From assembly GCA_002167525.1 (NCBI GenBank), contig NHDV01000007.1:36626-47420 (forward strand): 10,795 bases of DNA, read 5' to 3'. The notes under the pieces were generated by a model. That model did not search any database and was not told the origin of the DNA. It was given only the letters and a program-made list of their open reading frames with translations. The translations under genes and the position numbers were made by a program. Shown piece after piece: positions 8,301 to 10,795 of this stretch. Position 1 is the first letter of the stretch. Each line of letters starts with the position of its first letter. Source of the DNA: Flavobacteriaceae bacterium TMED68. GTDB taxonomy: Bacteria > Bacteroidota > Bacteroidia > Flavobacteriales > Flavobacteriaceae.

Positions 8301-8713
8301 CGATCATAAGTTGTTGCTTTTACTTTAATTTCAGAATTGTTAACAAATCTTCTAGCAGTTTCCTTAATTACAGCGAAAGCCTCAGGAAGTATTTCATTCA
8401 GAAAAATATCAGTATTTTCTTGAATGTTTTCACTTAAGTTATCAATTTCTTTATACAAATTCTCTTTTTCATCAAGATCATGTGTAGTTTCTACCTCTTT
8501 TTTAAGTAAATCAACTTTTTCAAAAAACATTTTGTTTTTGTCAAACAATCGAGATTTAAATTCCTCTGTTTTTTTTCGAAGTTTATCATGGTTAAGACTC
8601 TCGAAATTTTTTTGGTATTGATTTATCTTATCTACCAATGGACTTATTTTTTTGAGATCTTTTTTTGTTTTGTCTCCAACAAATGTTTTAATAATACTAT
8701 TTAGTAAGCCCAT
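5351..8713 (-). CDS. secA: Protein translocase ATPase SecA
   Basis: The 1120-residue motor that pushes unfolded preproteins through SecYEG using ATP. Seen in order: N-terminal helix [20 protein letters not shown]; Walker A MQTGEGKT (192-199, Lys198); Walker B DEVD (300-303); preprotein-crosslinking domain (about 315-500); [21 protein letters not shown] (517-537); NBD2 with NMAGRGTDI (686-694) and arginine-finger region GRSGRQGD (725-732); and the two-helix finger around [16 protein letters not shown] (965-980). It is about 220 residues longer than E. coli SecA. Extra segments lie near 57-105, 125-165 and 325-410, typical of Bacteroidota SecA. The C-terminus lacks the zinc-binding CxCxSGxxxxxCH motif; instead it has [20 protein letters not shown] (1084-1103) and ends NGEWVISS. 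The ATG follows a 78-bp gap after the DUF2795 gene; no Shine-Dalgarno sequence is seen. Probably cotranscribed with the four genes downstream. Confidence 0.98.
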   Translation of the reverse strand: [1120 protein letters not shown]

Positions 8714-8742
8714 AATAACTTTTCAGTCAAGTAAAAATAATT

Positions 8743-8764
8743 AAAAAAAAATGTTAAAATAACA
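8743..8764 (-). terminator. Weak hairpin plus T-run between the DUF2795 gene and secA
   Basis: On the minus strand TGTTA-TTT-TAACA (8764-8752) is followed directly by nine T (8751-8743). The layout is that of an intrinsic terminator, but the stem has only five mostly A-T pairs, so it would at best attenuate transcription into secA. In such AT-rich DNA a T-run alone means little. Confidence 0.3.
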
Positions 8765-8765
8765 G

Positions 8766-8792
8766 ATACTAGTATTCATTCTTCGAATGAAT
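8766..8792. repeat. Clustered inverted repeats just after the DUF2795 gene
   Basis: Two adjoining dyads lie here. ATTCATTC (8774-8781) and GAATGAAT (8785-8792) are perfect 8-bp arms around a TTC loop. The right arm ends on the first + strand base of the DUF2795 stop codon (8792-8794). ATACTAGTAT (8766-8775) is a perfect 10-bp palindrome overlapping the left arm by two bases, so the two structures exclude one another in part. On the transcript the 8-bp hairpin forms immediately after the stop codon, which could protect the 3' end of a short DUF2795 message or modulate read-through into secA. No T-run follows directly, so it is not a standard terminator. Confidence 0.6.
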
Positions 8793-9013
8793 CAATATTC
8801 GTCTTCATTCCAAAGGTAATCTTCTTCTGTAGGAAAGTCAGGCCAAATTTCTTCAATTGATTCGTAGATATCTTCTTCATCTTCCATGGACTGAAGATTT
8901 TCAACAACTTCAAGAGGAGCGCCAGTTCTAATTGAAAAGTCAATTAATTCATCTTTTGTCGCGGGCCACGGCGCGTCGCTTAAATATGAGGCTAATTCAA
9001 GTGTCCAATACAT
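8792..9013 (-). CDS. DUF2795 family small acidic protein
   Basis: A 73-residue protein beginning MYWTLELASYLSDAPWPATK, matching a strongly conserved Bacteroidota family of unknown function (DUF2795). It is very acidic: 22 Asp/Glu against two Lys/Arg, with clusters EDEED (44-48) and a tail ending NEDEY. It has several Trp/Tyr (YWTLE, PWP, EEIWPDFP) and no signal peptide or membrane segment, so it should be cytoplasmic. Other DUF2795 proteins have been suggested to be small helical binding proteins; no biochemical role can be read here. It is followed by secA after 78 bp, an adjacency I recall from other Bacteroidota, which suggests coexpression but does not prove a role in secretion. It has its own predicted promoter (9031-9060) and a leader of only about a dozen bases. 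Odd: codons for Asp-Ala-Pro-Trp-Pro-Ala (within 8960-8979) are almost pure G+C in an otherwise AT-rich gene. Confidence 0.93.
   Translation of the reverse strand: MYWTLELASYLSDAPWPATKDELIDFSIRTGAPLEVVENLQSMEDEEDIYESIEEIWPDFPTEEDYLWNEDEY
8811..8818 (-). promoter_or_regulatory. Possible internal -7 element for secA
   Basis: The minus strand reads TACCTTTG, an exact match to the Bacteroidota -7 consensus TAnnTTTG, inside the end of the DUF2795 gene and about 98 bp before the secA ATG. The nearest upstream TTG (minus strand, 8846-8844) leaves a 25-base spacer, longer than usual. It also simply encodes Tyr-Leu-Trp, so it may be coincidence. Confidence 0.2.
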
Positions 9014-9030
9014 AAGACAAGTTTTTTTTG

Positions 9031-9060
9031 CAAAAATAAATTTTTATCTAAATAATGCAA
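9031..9060 (-). promoter_or_regulatory. Bacteroidota-type promoter of the DUF2795 gene
   Basis: On the minus strand TTG (9060-9058) and TATTTTTG (9038-9031) are separated by 19 bases, matching the -33 TTG and -7 TAnnTTTG elements used by the Bacteroidota primary sigma factor. Transcription would begin near 9025-9027, about 12-16 bases before the ATG at 9013-9011, giving an A-rich leader without a Shine-Dalgarno sequence, as is usual in this phylum. It probably drives the DUF2795 gene and, by read-through, secA and the genes after it. The start site is predicted, not measured. Confidence 0.6.
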
Positions 9061-9080
9061 CTATTTAATAAAATTAGTTG
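9058..9080. repeat. Imperfect dyad covering the -33 element
   Basis: CAACTA (9058-9063) and TAGTTG (9075-9080) are inverted arms around 11 A/T bases. Allowing one bulged base, the stem can be extended inward by four A-T pairs. One arm includes the -33 TTG of the DUF2795 promoter, so it could be an operator; it also lies 37 bp after the lnt stop and could be the 3' hairpin of the lnt message. No T-run follows, and the sequence alone does not decide. Confidence 0.4.
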
Positions 9081-9119
9081 ATATTTTATTTGTTAAGTTA
9101 GTTTTTACAGTTAAGACTT

Positions 9120-10730
9120 TTAAATTTTTACTTTCTTTAGACGACCACTAATTGCAATTAGCATTAGTATTCCTGAAATAAATATGGCCCAACGTCCAAT
9201 TAGATCACCATAAATAGAGTAGAAGGTCAATTCTGATCTAGGACTAATTTCTCCCGTTAGGACAGTTTTTGTATTGTATTTTGTTTTTTTAATGATTTCT
9301 CCTCTTGCATTAATAATTGCTGATATTCCAGTATTTGCACTTCTTACGATATCCCTTCGATTTTCAATAGCTCGCAGTCGGGAGTAACTTAAAAGTTGTT
9401 TGTGTCCTGGAGTCTCGCCCCACCAAGCGTCATTAGTTAATATTGCAAAAAAATTTGCTCCTTTTTTTGTAAATCCTGTTACAAACTCACCAAAAATTGA
9501 TTCATAACAAATTATTGGGGCAGCTTTTTTGGAAATAGAATTATGATCGAAAACAGAGCGATTCTTTTGAGTAACCCTGCTTGAAACTGTTCCGCCTAAA
9601 TTTATTAGTATATCTCCTAAAAGAGGTTTTAAAAAATTTTTAAAAGGCATATTTTCTACACCTACAACTAATTTAGATTTATGGTACACTTCAAATTCTT
9701 TTTCAAATTGCTCACTTAATGCACTGTTATAGAATTCTAACCATAAATTCTCACGAACTAAATTAGCTGTCAATGATGGTGGCTTTTCTTGGAAATATTT
9801 ATTGAAAAATTGAATACCGGTTATAAATTTTAAATTCGGATAATCATAAAGAATTTTTTGAATTTCTTTATGTAGCAAACTAAATTCATAATTACTTAAT
9901 TCTTCACCGTATCCTTCAGCAAAATAGGTCTCGGGATTAATTACATAGGCTGTTTCGTTTGATATAAATGCTCTAGAGTCTCTAATAAAATTTTCTAATG
10001 AAGAAATATTTGTTTGTTGGTATTTTGCATTGTATGGGTCTATATTTGGTTGCATAATTACTACTTGTAATTTATCCTCCTGATTTTTTATTTTTCCAAA
10101 TAAATAAATTGAAAAAATTATGGGAATCACTATAAAAAGAATTGGACCAATAATTTTTTTTGTATCAAAATCTAAATTTTTTAAATGGTAACTTCTAATT
10201 ACTTCATAAATCCAAACGTTCAATGTAAGAATCCATAATGAACCACCAAAAGTACCAGTATACTCATACCATTGGATCCACTTTGTTTTCTCAGAAAAAA
10301 CATTACCCAAATTTAACCATGACCATGAAAAGTCCCACATTAAGTGAAGTTTTTCAAAAGCTAGCCAGGAACAAATAAAAAAAATATAAGCACTTCGTAG
10401 TGGCATCCTGCTTTTTACCCAGTAAAACAATAAAAATATTATGGAGTAAAATAAACTATTGCAAAAATTTGCAAAAAGCATCCCGTAAACAGTAGAATTG
10501 TATAACCACCATGTTGTAATCAGGTTCCAAATCAAAAAACTTAAATAACTATAACCAAATATTCTTATAGCTTTTTTACCATGAAAATCGTTTCTTATAA
10601 GATATTCAAGATGGAGGAGTGGAATCAGAGCTACAAAAATTAATAAAGTAAACCCATTTGTTGGCCAGGCAAGTCCAAGTGCTAAACCAGACAATATTGA
10701 ATAAAAAAGGTATTTAAACTGACTAAACAT
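9120..10730 (-). CDS. lnt: Apolipoprotein N-acyltransferase
   Basis: A 536-residue inner-membrane enzyme that adds the third acyl chain to the N-terminal Cys of lipoproteins, the last step after Lgt and LspA, using a phospholipid donor. Hydrophobic segments lie near residues 6-22, 25-41, 57-75, 84-104, 112-126, 160-177 and 193-211, then a periplasmic carbon-nitrogen hydrolase domain (about 220-500) and a last membrane segment at 512-530. The Glu-Lys-Cys triad is visible: Glu267 in INPETYF, Lys351 in YHKSKL and Cys408 in IICYESIFGE. NDAWWGETPGHKQ (433-445), RAIENRRDIVRSANTGIS (453-470) and the LQVVIMQPNID strand (221-231) are typical of the family. Length is close to usual (E. coli 512). The ATG lies 2 bp after a stop codon in a frame open to the window edge, and no promoter match is seen in the 65 bases upstream, so it may belong to an operon beginning outside the window. 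Confidence 0.96.
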   Translation of the reverse strand: MFSQFKYLFYSILSGLALGLAWPTNGFTLLIFVALIPLLHLEYLIRNDFHGKKAIRIFGYSYLSFLIWNLITTWWLYNSTVYGMLFANFCNSLFYSIIFLLFYWVKSRMPLRSAYIFFICSWLAFEKLHLMWDFSWSWLNLGNVFSEKTKWIQWYEYTGTFGGSLWILTLNVWIYEVIRSYHLKNLDFDTKKIIGPILFIVIPIIFSIYLFGKIKNQEDKLQVVIMQPNIDPYNAKYQQTNISSLENFIRDSRAFISNETAYVINPETYFAEGYGEELSNYEFSLLHKEIQKILYDYPNLKFITGIQFFNKYFQEKPPSLTANLVRENLWLEFYNSALSEQFEKEFEVYHKSKLVVGVENMPFKNFLKPLLGDILINLGGTVSSRVTQKNRSVFDHNSISKKAAPIICYESIFGEFVTGFTKKGANFFAILTNDAWWGETPGHKQLLSYSRLRAIENRRDIVRSANTGISAIINARGEIIKKTKYNTKTVLTGEISPRSELTFYSIYGDLIGRWAIFISGILMLIAISGRLKKVKI

Positions 10731-10732
10731 TT

Positions 10733-10795
10733 TTACGAAATTAATTTTTTTGGAGCTATAGCAATTATTATCTTGTTAAAAAAAAATATTTTTTG
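10733..10795 (-). CDS. Possible C-terminal end of an unidentified gene upstream of lnt (partial)
   Basis: Reading in from the right edge, one minus-strand frame is open for 20 codons (QKIFFFNKIIIAIAPKKLIS) and ends in TAA at 10735-10733, two bases before the lnt ATG. The spacing fits the tight packing of this strand, and no promoter is visible before lnt. But 20 open codons can arise by chance, and the A/T-run composition is ambiguous. No family can be named. Confidence 0.3.
   Translation of the reverse strand, partial: QKIFFFNKIIIAIAPKKLIS

Noticed and set aside
6075..8621. Open frames on the + strand opposite secA (6075-6281, 7575-7844, 8424-8621)
   Set aside because: All are short, Ser/Phe/Leu-rich mirror readings of conserved secA codons, with no promoter or family signal.
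8792..9013. DUF2795 protein as a SecM-like secreted arrest peptide controlling secA
   Set aside because: It has no signal peptide, no basic arrest-like C-terminus, and its conservation is that of a folded soluble protein; only the position is similar.
9014..9119. Riboswitch or small RNA gene in the lnt-DUF2795 gap
   Set aside because: The gap is 106 bp of nearly pure A+T with one simple dyad; the predicted transcript leader is only about a dozen bases, too short for a riboswitch.

Overview
The window looks like chromosomal DNA from a Bacteroidota bacterium, most likely a marine-type member of the Flavobacteriia. The base composition is very AT-rich by eye and the proteins are rich in Lys, Asn, Ile and Phe. 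SecA is the long Bacteroidota form with a [10 protein letters not shown]-type tail. A DUF5916 outer-membrane protein and a conserved 73-residue DUF2795 protein are present, start codons lack Shine-Dalgarno sequences, and one promoter matches the Bacteroidota pattern TTG...TAnnTTTG. There are no rRNAs, tRNAs, insertion sequences, CRISPR arrays or prophage genes.

Layout: apart from a partial gene of 42 codons at the left edge (+ strand, ending at 129), every gene is on the minus strand, so transcription runs from right to left. In transcription order: a possible last 20 codons of an unknown gene (10795-10733); lnt, apolipoprotein N-acyltransferase (10730-9120); a 106-bp gap with the one recognisable promoter; a very acidic DUF2795 protein (9013-8792); a 78-bp gap dense in small inverted repeats; secA (8713-5351); a fatty-acid-hydroxylase/sterol-desaturase family membrane protein resembling alkylglycerol monooxygenase (5321-4062); a GT4-like glycosyltransferase (4062-2908); a DUF5916 outer-membrane beta-barrel protein with an N-terminal CBM9-like domain (2911-749); and a class I SAM-dependent methyltransferase (747-133). 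The last gene converges on the partial + strand gene with only 3 bp between stop codons. No gene-free stretch exceeds about 110 bp.

How they fit together: the common theme is the cell envelope. SecA drives export, Lnt finishes lipoproteins after export, and DUF5916 is itself an exported outer-membrane protein. The four genes after secA are packed with a 29-bp gap, then a 1-bp overlap, a 4-bp overlap and a 1-bp gap. Two of them use non-ATG starts inside the overlaps, which suggests translational coupling. Whether this lipid hydroxylase, glycosyltransferase, outer-membrane protein and methyltransferase form one envelope-modification pathway is inference. It is the best candidate here for something undescribed, but no part of it demonstrates a new system. 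The best nucleotide-level oddities are an almost pure G+C stretch of about 20 bp in the DUF2795 gene, a dyad over the -33 element of its promoter, and the inverted repeats before secA.
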